A model generated the notes under the pieces. It searched no databases. It worked only from the letters and a program-made list of their open reading frames with translations, and was not told the DNA's origin. Positions 35,416 to 47,620 of a stretch of 64,000 nt of DNA are shown here, in pieces; the stretch's first letter is position 1; each line of letters opens with the position of its first letter. Location: assembly GCA_951804985.1 (NCBI GenBank), contig OX638133.1:72174367-72238366 (forward strand), read 5' to 3'. The DNA comes from Dryomyza anilis. Lineage: Eukaryota; Arthropoda; Insecta; Diptera; Dryomyzidae. A program made the translations under genes and the position numbers.

Positions 35416-36220
35416 TACACTCAGAAGAAAATGTACCATTAAGTACTTTATGGTACGACCATTAACCATATGGTTCATGTATTAATAGTTTTTTCTTTTT
35501 AAATCAAAAGTTTTCTAATTATTTCAATAGTATTAGAAAAATTCACTACCATAAATTTAAATATTTAAATTTTATTATTTTAAATAGAATAAATACTGTT
35601 GTTTTAATGGTTTCCTCCTATAATAATAAACGTGGTCTAAAAAACGTAAAACGAATACAAACATGTTCGTTTGGTACTTCATTCTGCGTTATTAATCAAA
35701 ATGGTCGCATGTATTTTTTTGTTATAATCCACATTATTAAACGCGAAATTGGTAAGGGCTCAATGTATTTAATGTAAATAAATTATATTTATATTTTTAT
35801 TTATATTTTTATTTATTATAGAAAATAAATAATACATCGAACTTCTATTATGGCAACGGACTCAAAAATAACTGCAGACTCAAGTATTACAATCAATTAT
35901 TGGAAATCAAAGCAGACATTTAAATAAAATAGATTATACAATAAATTAACTAAAATACATTTTTGTTTTAATAAATTATTAGGAAAATGTAATTCTACTT
36001 TACCATAAAATTAATAATACGTATCATTAAATTTAAATAGATCCTTCTTATTGTAATTAAAATATCACATTATACAATTTATGGTACAACCACACATTGT
36101 ATTAACAGTTTCAATATTACTGAACTAATGGGACGCATCCTATTGACCAATTTTAATGGTATAAATTATTGTTTTTCTATTGAAATACTATCAATTTACC
36201 ATGATTTTTTTCTGGGTGTA
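35416..36220. mobile_element. 805-bp TIR element (TACACYCAGAA ends)
   Basis: Left end TACACTCAGAAGAAAATG at 35416 and right end ATTTTTTTCTGGGTGTA at 36220 are inverted with few changes. ACCATTAA/TTAATGGT words recur inside. No coding capacity. A short TTTTTTCTGGGTGCA at 10551 looks like an isolated end of the same type. Confidence 0.7.
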
Positions 36221-36709
36221 CTGATGAAATGATTTTAAATAAGCATTAATTATAATTTATTAAATACGTTTTTTATTACATTTAACATTACTAATAAATG
36301 TAAAACAATGAATTAAAATTATATGTTTTTTATAGTAAAACTATAAGTTTTTATCTATTTATGTTTGTTTGTACGTGATTACTTAAATTTTTAAAGTTGA
36401 ATGTTTTAATTGTATTACTTAGCGACAAGTTATTTGAAACTACAAACTAAAAAATAATTTAATAATCAGCTAAATCAAAAACATTGTGGTAATATAGTTG
36501 AAAATATTTAAACTACATTTGCAAGTATAATTCATGTATGTATGAATGATATTGAATTATATTATATAGTATTTATAAATGAGCTTATTATTTTTTGGTT
36601 GTTATAAACATTTTATTGCAGCAAACATTATATGATTGCATCATAAATGTTATAACTATAATTTCAAATTATTTTTGTATTTATTTAAGTATGGTTATAT
36701 GTTGTAACA
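36221..36709. other. AT-rich non-coding stretch
   Basis: Nothing recognisable beyond A/T-rich DNA. Confidence 0.4.
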
Positions 36710-36805
36710 GGCTGGACCCGTGCACGACTCGTACCAAGTTTTTGTGAATGCAAGGATATGTAGTGATTTTATTAATGTAAAGATCATTTTTGTTATTTAT
36801 ATCTT

Positions 36806-37165
36806 CCCCGTAAAACGGTTTCCCGTAGAATTCTTCCCGGTAGAATTCTTCCCGGTAGAATTCTTTCCCGTAGAGTTTTTCACAGTAGTAGTTTTAGTGT
36901 GGTGAGTTTTAGTGTGGTGAATTTTAGTGTAGTGAATTTTAGTGTGGTGAATTTTTAGTGTGGTGAATTTTATAGGACTGTAGTGCCAAACTATGATGAA
37001 TTTTAGTGTGGTAAATTTTAGTATGGTGAGTTTTAGTGTGGTGAATTTTGGTGTGGTGAGTTTTAGTGTGGTGAGTTTTAGTGTGGTGAATTTTAGTGTG
37101 GTGAATTTTGGTGTCGTAAGTTTTAGTGTGGTGAGTTTCGTTGTGGTGAAGTTCGGTGTGGTGAG
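36806..37165 (+). repeat. Paired 15-bp minisatellites
   Basis: First block: GTAGAATTCTTCCCG-like units at about 36815-36880. Second block: GTGTGGTGAATTTTA-like units, about eighteen copies up to 37165. Because the unit is 15 bp, all frames repeat every five residues (EFFPV, then NFSVV/SFSVV), which produces long artefactual open frames. Confidence 0.9.
36971..36995 (+). mobile_element. SINE 3' tip inside the minisatellite
   Basis: TATAGGACTGTAGTGCCAAA followed by CTATGATGA matches the extreme 3' end of the SINE with two changes. It interrupts the 15-bp array and is absent from the second copy at 62.5 kb. Confidence 0.7.
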
Positions 37166-37511
37166 TTTGAGAAATTTGTGGTGGTTGATACCCTGGTTCG
37201 AAATATCTTTATATCATTATAATAACTGTTGACATACACCATCTGGAAAATATACCTTCTATTGGGGGTGCCACGCCCAGTGGTTCAATCACGTCCACAT
37301 TCCGCGAGACCGTTTAGAATGGTAATATATAACGTTGACCAAAATTTCATTAAATATTCCATCCTAATTTCTGATATGATGTGTTTTTAATTTTTCGGAT
37401 ATATGGGAGGTGCCACGTCCAGTCCACCAATCCCACAGATATATAGCCTATACTCTGCCCAGACCCAACATACATATTGTGTCAAAATTTTATTCAATTC
37501 GGTTCAGCCGT

Positions 37512-37759
37512 TTCGTCAAGCTTCGACTTGTTTCGAGAACCTTCTACTCGTTTCGTGAATGACGCATGCTATTGGCATCTCATTCGCACTCATGTGTTTT
37601 AATGCGCTGATCTTCCATCTCTTTCTCGCACACTGCCTCAGTGCGCTGAATGATCTTCCGTCTCTTTCTAACACATGCTTAGTGCGCTGAATTGTCTTGC
37701 GTCTCATTAATTATTGTTGATTGCTTGCACTATGGGGCAAATTACCTCTTTTCGTAACA
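37512..37759 (-). mobile_element. Truncated LTR fragment, minus strand
   Basis: Reverse complement of the first ~245 bp of the LTR at 30501: CAAGCTTCGACTTGTTTCG, CATGCTATTGGCATCTCATT, GCCTCAGTGCGCTGAAT, ending CGTAACA at 37759. It carries three GCGCTGA sub-repeats where the other copy has two clear ones. The promoter half is missing; the break coincides with the end of the minisatellite element. Confidence 0.8.
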
Positions 37760-40700
37760 ATATTTATAAAAAAAAAACTGAAAACTTATGTAAGAACCAT
37801 GCAACATAATATCTGTGGCAATATGAAATAAAAGCATGTCTATTTTTTTGAACTTTTCAGGAGAGCATTTTAAAACTTGACAACTTATTCCGAAACTTAT
37901 CTTTAAAAATATTTTTAAAATTATTTTGGCATATTTAAGAAAAACTTAAATAATATAAATGTCTGCAGAATATTTTTGTTCACATTTTGTTCGAAAGTTT
38001 TTTTTTTATTAAAAATAAATATTTAATAACAAGTAGATATGCTTTTACGTTTTTTGCGTGTATCTCAGCAACTATAGAAAGGATCAGTATACAAATTTGA
38101 CACAAAATGAATTCGAATATCAGGATTACGATGTATTAATAACTCAATTTGAGCATATCTCGAGTTATTTCATATTGCCACTGATATGTTTGATAATATA
38201 AACGATTTTAGAATTCATATAATGCCAAACAACCAGACTCAATGAAAAGTAAAGAATTATAATGACAATAATCTATAATTATTACAAGCATATTATGATT
38301 TTCCTAAACATTTTTCAAATTATATTTTGGCTTTATGCTTTTTGTTTTTTGGTTTTCGTACATTATAATTGTTTCCTATTTTAGAATTCACAAAAAAAAT
38401 CAATTTTTTATGAAATATATTGACAGAGATATATATATCTCTCTAAGTACAAATTCGCCATCACTGTAAACCAGTGAAGCATGTGAGTCGATTGTTTTTT
38501 AATTTTAGAAAATCGCGTTGTAAGTCCGTGCCGATCAGTTGTGTCTGGTGTCTGTGTAATTTGAGGCCTGTTTTCGAATGGCTTGCGGCTTTATCGTTTA
38601 AAATTTCAATGAATGGATGAACACGAATGAATGAAGCAACCGTCAAACAAAAACGTTTAACTCATCGATAACGCAGTTCAAAACGTTAAACCAACGCAGC
38701 AGGCAACACCATGCGGCGTCCAACCGTCTCAAAAGACTGTCAATCGTTTGAATAGTCAAATAGTCAGATCTTCAAGACACTGCGTAACATGGTATTAATT
38801 TTAAAAAATTTATCAACAGCATTTCATTAACATAACATTGCACTTCACGTTGTCTATGAAAAATAATAATATTTAAAAATGCAAATTAAATTTTATAGCT
38901 TTTTTACATTGATGCTGATATTTTCAATGATCGTGTAATGCGAAAAAAATGTCGTTAGTAAGTATCATAAATATTTGTATTTTCTATTTTAAGCGCTGAT
39001 CTTATAGAGATATTTCCGATATTTTTACTTTTAATGTGCGATCATCTTAAAATTAAGTGCAATCGATGTACGATCAATGTTCGTTTATGTGCGATCTATG
39101 TGCGTTCAATGTTCCTTGATGTGTGATCTAGCTGCTCTTTTATTAATGCCATAAACTTGCCTTTGGCAAAACTTAAGCACAATTACTTGAGTTATTGAAC
39201 GCCCCGATCATTTTCTGTCGAACCGTCTCTGAAGTGTTTATTGTTGATCGATGCGCAATAATGATCACTTGTTATTGAACTTTTGCCACACAATAATGAA
39301 TTCACATTTCGCGCATGAGAGCGATAATTTTTCATGATTAAAGTGCAAAAAATATAGGGTATAACTAAAAAAAAAATGATTCTCACATCGGTATGACGTT
39401 CGAAAAATATTTATTGTTACAACATTTTCAAAACAAAAGATGGAATCATTACTAGTTTGACGCAATAATGATCTTCTGGTAATAATAATCAACAGCGTTT
39501 TTGAGGAGAACCACTTACTATAGTATATAATTTGAAAACGATCCTCAATGATCGAAAATATTTATTATTATAGCAAAAACAAATGGCATTCTTCTGATAT
39601 TAAGTTTATACCAACTTATGAGCTTCCCTGAAATAATGAATTTTATAAATAAAGTAAAAATTGACAATATGATCCCATTATAATTATGTTTCTCATTCGC
39701 CCCTATTCTGAAGTTCGTTTTCATTCAGATTCGGAATTACCTATTCTAAGATGCGAATCGAATTCCATATTCGAAAATAGGATTCTAACGGTATGGAATT
39801 TTGACAGAATTTTCTACGATTTGACATCAAACAGCTGATTTAGGATTTTGATGTTACATTTCCGTTTCGCACGAATCTTAGAAGCAGATACTCCTAGAGG
39901 TTTAGGGAATAGGGGTGATTTTGCAATTGGAATTTTACGAATTTTCTATTTTGTTCATATTAAACCTCACTGATCTTTCTGCTAAATTGACTACGCATAT
40001 TTATTTAACGTACGTTTATTGATCAAAAATTAAATTAATAGCTGCATAAAATTAAGAAAAAATAAATACAGTCATTGAAAAATACGCACTTAAGTTGTCT
40101 TAAGCCACACGATCTCTGTCTGAATGGTGTAGACTACGTACGGCATTAAAAGTCTGATCGATGGACGATCAGTTCGAATCGGACTGTTGCTGATGGCCTT
40201 GACTAAATCTTTAACCACACCACTAGAAGTGGTCAAGCGATTCGCAAACAGCATGAGTTGCTTACAGTGCAGTATTTATGCTGATCAGTGATCTTGCACA
40301 GTGTGATAAAACTAAGAGTTTGCAATAAAATATATGAAATACAGATTTAAATTTGCTGTTTATTGGAAATTAGTTATTTTGATATATTTTGGAGAATATT
40401 ACAAATTGCGTATTAAATTCTTTCATTCATTTTGTGCTTTGTTTCATTGGAGAGTTATTTAAATTATTTCGATGAGGACTATTTTATTTTGAAATTTAAC
40501 GGCTTATTTAATTGTTGTTTTAGGTGCTATTTAAATATTTGGGTAGGAGAGACTAAAGCTAAGTCGACACTTTTTGGGAAATGCCTATTTTGAACATCAT
40601 AGGAATAAACGATGTCGAAACTATAGTTTGAACAGATTCATTTATTAACTAAACATGTTCCATATTCTTTAAAATCTTCATTATTTAGTTTTCACTCAAT

Positions 40701-40920
40701 GAGGAACTGCTGACGGAATTTTGTCCATGTCATAACCCGACCAATTACATGACCAATATGATCTGGACACAGAAAACAGATTTGTTGCGGCAACCAACTA
40801 AATTGCCCTACCGAATTATTCAATTCTGCTTTTAATTCAGTTGTGGCAACCTCCTAAATTGGTGAGCATTTAGAGGTTGCACAACTTCCGTTTATATATC
40901 ACGCACATAATTTATAAATG
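37760..40920. other. Non-coding stretch, 3.2 kb
   Basis: No coding exon is supported. 38440-38790 is GC-richer (CAACGCAGCAGGCAACACC, CGGCGTCCAACCGTC) and could be regulatory. 39050-39560 is rich in GATCAAT/AATGATC words and looks like an eroded MITE without pairable ends. 40090-40310 is another GC-richer patch. Confidence 0.45.
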
Positions 40921-41363
40921 CCCCAGCAGAAAATCACTCAGCACTGATGAATTCATGGTGGAATTCAATACTGAATATTGAGGACTGAACAATTTAGAAC
41001 AGAATTCAAGTTTAAATTATATGTAGTACTAAAGAGAGCTCTCAAGTATTGAAATTCTTCAGATCTGAAAACTGAGAACTGAATTCAGTGCTGAATTTTA
41101 ATAATAATTCATGTTTTTGCCAATGCTTATGTTTGAAAAGTAATTTTAACAATTCGTTTGAAATTTCAGACCTGAATACTTCGATGAATTTTTTAAAAAA
41201 AGTATTATAAAATTACATATATGAGTTGGTGAACATTTGTATGAAAATTGGAAGGTAGGAAAGAGTACAGTTGCTTTTTAGGCATGAGTACGAATTTTCA
41301 TGCATGTGCAGATGTTTTCAGGCAAGAATAAAGTCTGAAAAGACCATACATTTTCTGCTCGGG
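40921..41363. mobile_element. 443-bp MITE with CCCAGCAGAAAAT ends
   Basis: Left end CCCCAGCAGAAAATC at 40921, right end ATTTTCTGCTCGGG at 41363, inverted with one mismatch. The interior repeats ACTGAATTC/GAATTCAG words many times. The ends resemble the CCCTAGTAGAAATTT ends at 15.0 kb and the two may be distant relatives. Confidence 0.7.
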
Positions 41364-42003
41364 TATATTTAGTAATTCTGTTCATTGAAAAATAAAACCA
41401 TCATGCAAAGATACATTTATAATACACAGAAAAAAAATCTTCATATTGATAAATTTAGTTCTTCAAACCATGATTCTTCAAATCAATGGATTTGTATATT
41501 TTTATGCGCCGTGCCTTTGATTTAATTTTTATACAAAGTTCAGTTCTCGTATTTGAACACTGTAGAGACTCTACAGTCTATACGAACTTGCAGCAACACA
41601 ACTACAGTAATTGACACAAATTAAACTTGTGCAGTTTTTGCTGCTTGCCTTCTCGTCACTTTGTGCAGAACAGAATTCGCATTTCGTTCACTATACAAGA
41701 CCGCTGATGAGGAAGCTTGGCTGCATCCGAAACAGCTGTACGGTCGGCCAACAAGTTTTTGTTTTTTTTTGTCAATTACTATTGTTGTTTTTTGAACCAG
41801 TGCCAAATACATATTGCATTTGTTAGACCAGGCTCTAGGTCTAACAAATTAGTTTTTGCATTAATAATATTTTATAAATCAATCATGCAGTATTTAACAA
41901 TTAAATAACATAAACCTTATACGAATTATATGTGTAAATGAAGACACATTTTTGTGTGTAAATTTGTTGAACATTAATAACATTAAATTGCAATTGAATT
42001 GAT
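41364..42003. other. Non-coding stretch with a GC-richer patch
   Basis: 41550-41760 is more complex (TAGAGACTCTACAGTCTA palindrome-like, GCTGCATCCGAAACAGCTG). Frames on both strands are open for 60-70 codons, but no domain or exon boundary is visible. Confidence 0.4.
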
Positions 42004-42111
42004 GAAATCTTTAATATGATGAATCCGGTAGTTGGTGAAAAAATTCATAATATTAATGAAATATTTAATATGATGAATATGGTAGTTGGTGAAAAAATTC
42101 ATAATATTTAT
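42004..42111 (+). repeat. 54-bp tandem repeat, two copies
   Basis: 42004-42057 and 42058-42111 share TTTAATATGATGAAT, GGTAGTTGGTGAAAAAATTC and ATAATATT with only a few changes. Confidence 0.9.
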
Positions 42112-42659
42112 GAATAAAACATATTGATTAATTTGTATAACTAGAGGGAAATTTGTATTGAATTAATTTATTATTTTATTAATATTTATATATTTTTCTG
42201 GCAAATTTACTTTATTAATGAATTTTCTATTCCTTTTGACATGTGAACATTTTTGACGTTTGTTTATTTCTGTATGTATCCATAAAAAGATTCTGATAAC
42301 CGAACCGAAGATTCTGATAACCGAACTGATTATTACGGTTTACCGTTTATTTTGTTGACAGAACAACGTACTCAGTTGTCGTAACAAATACAGAATGGTC
42401 AGTTTTCTCAGAATGAAAAATGCAATCATGATCAAGGCAATCGACTGTGCAGTTTTGCGGATTAAAATTTCGGTTATAGTAAAATATGGTACATTCTTTT
42501 TAATGACAAGAAGTTGCAACAAATGTATTTCGGTTGCATCGATGAAAAGTTGTTTCGATTAATCGAAGGCCAAAATATAATTTTTCTGTGAATGAATATA
42601 CTTATGTCTACTAGACATTTGCACAAATGCATTTGAAACCCACTTCAAGACACTCAGAA

Positions 42660-42930
42660 TTCAGATTTGTTGTTGTGCTCACTCACTGCACTCACTGTAT
42701 TAGCTGCATTTTCAGCTACAGTAGTGTCATTTGGTTTTGTTTTTCAAGATATTGAATGTCTTGAAAAAAAATATCTTGACACTACTTGCCACATATACTG
42801 CAGCGATGTGAAATCGCTGGAGAGACTTCACTATAATACAAAAGACTGCCATTGCAAAATGCACTCAATACTGCAGAGTGCAGTGGTGTATATTTTGCAG
42901 AGGGAACTTTAAATAGATTTGTGCAGATGT
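42660..42930 (+). repeat. Third copy of the 5.6-6.6-kb repeat
   Basis: Shares CATTTGGTTTTGTTTTTCAA, AATGTCTTGA, TCTTGACACTACTT, AATACTGCAGAGTG and ATTTGTGCAGATG in order with the tandem pair at 5.6-6.6 kb. An 81-codon frame with a hydrophobic start and several cysteines runs through it, but its first codon is TTG and the other two copies do not keep the frame, so it is not called a gene. Confidence 0.7.
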
Positions 42931-44344
42931 CTAATGTCGACCCTATTTCAGAAATGAGTGTTGTGTGTTTCTCGATACCGAGCCACTGGAGTATATATCA
43001 AACCTGAGAATTGTCATTTTAATATTTCAAAGTTTTGTCGATTTTTGTAACTTTTTAGTGATTCAAAACACACTGTGCACCGCATACCACCCCTCAAGGC
43101 ATTGCTTAAATCTGGTAATTTTCAATGCACTCGCCTCATATAAAATCATAAAAAATTGCATTAAATACGATGATCGAGCAATAAAAACCGAAACAATTTT
43201 TTGCCTTTGGTAATATTATTTTTATGAATTTGTCTTCTAACGTACGATTGCGATCTTGTCCAATAATTCATATTTGCACCAGCAGCACCAGGGCACGTTT
43301 TGCTGCCCTGGCGCTGAATTATGAGCGAAAGTGTCTGTCTCATGGCACTATGATCTTGTAACTCGTAAATCAATATATTAAGTTTTTTTTTTTTGGTTTT
43401 ACGTTTGTTTAAAAAAATGTATTGCGCAGTGTTTAACGATCGCAAGGATTAGACGATTGCATAGTTTTGTGGTGATGGCGCGCGTCTTGGTTTTGAAAAT
43501 AAACATTTTTCTTTCGTTTTGAATGATGTACAACGAGTGATCCTGCCATAAGATCATTTGCAACGTATAATTATTTGATTTTGAATGACATTCGGCGCTC
43601 TTGGGTGCCATTAAAGATCATTAGATACTGTTGTTTTTATTATAGTCTCTTTGTGATCGCGGCACGTGTTTGGCGTTAAATCTGGACAGTCGTCTGACAC
43701 AAACATGTCAGTCGGCACGACACAATCGGAAAAGTCTATTTTTTTCAACAGCACAACAAAGAGTCAATGCGCTGCTGTGTGATTTATTTTTAAAAACTTG
43801 AAAATATTTTGGTTTTTTCTTTAGTATAATTTGATTTTCAGTCATTTGTTTAGAAAACAATATTGTATAGTGTTTTAAAGCTTTTTTAAGCAAGATCGAT
43901 TACTGTTTGCTGTCGATGATACCGTTGATTTTCAAAATCTTGTTGATGATGATATTGATGATGCTGAAGATAATAATAATGTTAAAATAATGTTGCATTT
44001 GACGTAGATAACAAAGACGTCAATGTCTAGACAGTCGCTTGAAAATATATTTTATTTGAAAATCAAACGCATGTCTGAAAAACGTGTAGACGCACATTGT
44101 AGCTGTCGTTTATGTGGAATGAAGACTTTTGGCCCACATTTGGCCGACAACATTTGTTGTTATTACTAAGAGGATTTTTGTGTTTTTTTAATGGGATGGA
44201 TAATTATGCCAACTTATAGTAGAGTATTCGACATTTAAACTGAAATTGTACTTTTAATGCATTATGTATTTAAAAACTATACTGTTTACTATTTTTTTTA
44301 ATAGAAAAAATAAAGAATAATTTTAATCTTTAACTAATAACAGG
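42931..44344. other. Non-coding stretch with GC-richer patches
   Basis: 43230-43740 is markedly more complex than its flanks (CACCAGGGCACGTTTTGCTG, TGATGGCGCGCGTCTTGG, GTGATCGCGGCACGTG). It may hold regulatory elements. No start/splice arrangement supports a coding exon on either strand. Confidence 0.4.
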
Positions 44345-45290
44345 GAAACCTGGGGTAAAGTGAGAAATGGGGTAATGTGGAAAATGGAAATTATACATTT
44401 AAAAATTAACTGTTTACTTTCTTTTTAATTAAAATTTTAAATTTTTAATTTAAGCTAATAATAGGGGAACCTTGGTTAATGTGGGAAATGGGTTAATGTC
44501 GGAAATTGCATTTTTTAAAAGTTATTACATTTTTACGAAAAAAAAACTGTCATCTATTACTTCATAATGCATCTACCTTTTCATCCTTCTTATTACTTTT
44601 CGAGTACAAGTGAAAAATGTGTTGAAAATGTTTTCTAGAGAACTATCAAAAAGAGTGCAATTTGGACGTTTTCAATGAAATAAGTATATTTAAAATTAAC
44701 GTATGCCATTGAATATATGATACTAAAATAAGTAGAAATTGCGATATTAGTTGGGGTAATGTGGGAAGGATTTTTTTTTTGTTTTGGGAAAGTGCGAAAA
44801 GTTATTTAAGCAATTCTAATAAATAACGAGTAATTGCACAATTTTTTTAATTTTAATATATTATTTCTGGTAGATATTTATGAAAAACCACTATTTTTCC
44901 TTCACATTCATTTTTTACATTATCATGAATCTTTAAGTTCATTACATTAATACTATTTATATATTACATTAATACTATTTATATATTACATTAATACTAT
45001 TTATATATTACATTAATACTATTTATATATATAGTTTATGTTGTTAATATATATGAAATAATACGGAAATAACAAATTATGTGCATGTTTGTAAAATTTT
45101 TAACATTTCCCACTTTACCCTAGGATTTTTTAAGAGGTCTGAAAATAAGCCGTTTTGAAAAAACCTTAAGCAAAGCAATTAAAAGACATATACGTTTTAT
45201 TACACGAAAAGAAATTTAAAGAAAATATTTAAATAGATTTTTGTTGAAGGCAGATCAAAACGTTTCCCACTCCACCCTATAATTTTATAC
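44345..45290. mobile_element. Possible element with GGGTAAAGTGGGAAA ends
   Basis: The left side holds GGGGTAAAGTGAGAAATGGG and again GGTTAATGTGGGAAATGGG at about 44470. The right side holds the inverse TTTCCCACTTTACCCTAGG at 45108 and TTTCCCACTCCACCCTATA at 45264. A fifth word, GGGGTAATGTGGGAAGG, lies at 44754. This looks like a transposon with repeated subterminal motifs, but its exact ends cannot be fixed. Confidence 0.5.
44941..45028 (+). repeat. 22-bp tandem repeat, four exact copies
   Basis: The unit ATTACATTAATACTATTTAT plus AT is repeated four times without change, then runs into ATATAG. The perfect copies indicate recent expansion. It lies inside the possible element at 44.35-45.29 kb. 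Confidence 0.95.
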
Positions 45291-46790
45291 TTAAATAAGA
45301 ATCGAAATTTAATTTATAAAAAATACGAAATTCTGTTTAAAAATATAAATGTAAACAAATTGAACAAAATTTAAAATCAATTATTTTTATAAAACATTTT
45401 TAATAATGACTTTTATAAGATCTGCAATTTGTCATAAAAAACTTGAAGTAAAAGTCGCAATGTATAAAGTAAAACCATAGATATGACATTGTCAACTCTG
45501 GCCTTCATCTCATTCTCTACAAAAAAAATATCAGTCTATCACATAAATGCATTAGAATAAGTGTTGATAATTTGCTTATGATTGCTTTCGCTTAACAATT
45601 AATAGCACAATTAATTGTACAATTCACATTGATAGCCTTTTATCACTGTCGGCCTGACAGCAATTGTCAGTTGTAAAGTTGCCAGTCATGTGGCTATTGC
45701 TGTTATTGTTGTCACAATGTGTTAGTTGTCATAATGACAAATGAGTTGCCGAAAAAACGTGACAAACGAACTGTACTTAATGCAATTATATACTTGGCCT
45801 AATGCTAGCCCAAACAAATGCTTTTAGGCCTTGCTTGTGTCAGCAATAAAATGTGTTTTAAAGTTTGTAAATTTGTAGTTTATTAATGGACTTGGTGTGT
45901 GCTGTCATTGATGTGTTGTTGTGGTGATAAATATTTTTTAATTTTTTTTTATGGTTAAATGATTAATTTAAATATATTTAATGAAAACGTATTACGCTAA
46001 GTACTACCGGAATATTAACAAATAATATTATTTTCATATGTTATAAAATTAGTATTTATTATTTTTTGTACACTACAAATGTGTTTCCGCCAAACATAAT
46101 GTAACTGCAATTATAAATTTTATGACATTCGTTTACAAATTTTGCACATTATTTTGTTATTCATATCATGATTTAGCTCTACCATCACGTAAGTAACATG
46201 TAACATGATATGTTTGCTGCAAAACATACATTTTACTGTATGACATAAATTTATTATAATAATTTGATATTTTATTCTTTAAAAATTGTTTTCTGAGGTC
46301 GGTTTTTCAGTTATTTTCAAATTAAACGTAGCTTGAACTACACTGACAGAAGCGATTTGTTTTAATATGCTTCAATGTAATTACAACGTAATTAGAAATC
46401 ACCATATATACTAGGAGTAAAATGTAATTACATTATAATTGAATTGTATAATTATTTTGTTTAGATTGTAATATTATTATATGATATTAAAACAAAAATT
46501 GCTTTAATCACGGATTTATATGAATTAACTATATTAATGTTTCTGTCGAAATATATATTTTTCAACAGATATTAATATATGTATGTTTGTTATTTCTGCT
46601 ATTTAACATATCCAACGTCAAAGGGTTCTTTGAATATTATGTATTTGTTTTGTCGTGTTTGTTACTGGGTGTTACTGGAATTAGTTTGACAATTTAATTA
46701 TATGTATGTTTGGTATTACTAAATCACAAAATAACAACGTTACCTACGTTTAGCACTCAGTACCGCTCACACTAATACTTTTCATATAAT
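45291..46790. other. Non-coding stretch, candidate conserved element
   Basis: 45640-45900 is GC-richer with TGTCA-rich sequence (CTGACAGCAATTGTCAGTTG, GTTGTCATAATGACAAATG) containing two short palindromes; a candidate enhancer. The remainder is A/T-rich and featureless. Confidence 0.4.
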
Positions 46791-47537
46791 TATACCCTAC
46801 ACTAAGAGTGAAAGGGTATATTCAGTTTGGTACGCCGTTTGTAACACCCAGAAGAAAGCATCTCCGGTATGGAAAAGTATATATATTCTTGATCAGCATG
46901 ACCTCCTGAGTCGATTTAGCGATGTCCGTCTGACCGTCTGTCTGTCCGTCTGTCTGTCTGTCCGTCTGTCTGTCCGTCTGTCTGTCTGTCTGTTGAAATC
47001 CCTAAGACTTTTAAAATTGAAGAGCTAGATAAATGAAACTTATAACTTAGATTACTAATATACCTACGCTGTATGTGCGAAAAAATTGGCGAGATCGGTC
47101 CATGGTGACCTATGATCCGACCACTTATGTTCAAATACCACATATAAAATGTACATATAAAGATCAATTTTTATGTATACGTGCTTAGGTAAACTTTGTT
47201 GGTCAAATATATATTGACATCATGCTCAAATACATGATAATAATGTTTTCCGGCGAAAAGACTTGTGGTTCACAAAAAAAAAAATCGAAATTCGGTACAC
47301 CTACCCATTTGTAAATATGGGTATCAAATGAATGGAAATTCTTCAGCGATTGAATGTTTGTAGTTATTTTCAGGATTCGTATACCCTGGTGACCTATATA
47401 TCACTTTGAATGGTAACCACACATATGTGTAGGGTATTTATAGTCGGCTTAGACCGACTATAATTTTGATAATCCTAACTATCATAATTACACCTACTTT
47501 AAAATTTCCCATGTGATCTAACCTTCCCAACTGGTTC
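46791..47537 (+). mobile_element. DINE-1/mini-me-like helentron, family B, copy 1
   Basis: Begins TATACCCTACACTAAGAGTG with the nearby inverse AAAGGGTATA. The conserved core lies at 46863-46899, a long (GTCY)n tract at 46922-46992, then an A/T-rich body and the 3' hairpin GTCGGCTTAGACCGAC, ending CTTCCCAACTGG. Only the core, the GTCY tract and the last ~30 bp resemble family A. Non-autonomous. Confidence 0.85.
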
Positions 47538-47620
47538 AAAAGTTCTTTTTGGTGGATGAATTAGTTAAGAACTGCCAATCACTGTTAATACCAGATCGAT
47601 GCATTTTGTGAAATAAAGGA

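Larger units (their letters stand above)
36710..37511 (+). mobile_element. Two-part minisatellite element, copy 1
   Basis: The element begins near GGACCCGTGCACGACTCGT. It has an A/T-rich lead with TAATGTAAAGATCATTTTTG, then a double minisatellite at 36806-37165, then a unique tail with GGGGGTGCCACGCCCAGTGG, CAAAATTTCATTAAATATTC, TGGGAGGTGCCACGTCCAG and ATTCGGTTCAGCCGTTTCG. A second copy lies inverted at 62115-62968 with the same order of parts. The CAAAATTTCATT...GGTTCAGCCGTTT tail is a phrase common in insect transposons. No protein is encoded; class unknown. Confidence 0.75.

Noticed and set aside
36993..37232. Protein with NFSVV repeats
   Set aside because: It is the 15-bp minisatellite read as codons inside a mobile element.
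40921..41363. Tandem satellite based on ACTGAATTC words
   Set aside because: Spacing is irregular and the inverted ends show a MITE instead.
42667..42912. Small secreted cysteine-rich protein
   Set aside because: The first codon is TTG, not ATG, and the two related copies at 5.6-6.6 kb do not preserve the frame.
44941..45028. CRISPR array
   Set aside because: The repeats are contiguous without spacers, and the DNA is eukaryotic.
46916..47167. Protein with QTDGQTD repeats (also at 50128-50397 and 34010-34252)
   Set aside because: It is the (GTCY)n tract of the helentron elements translated.
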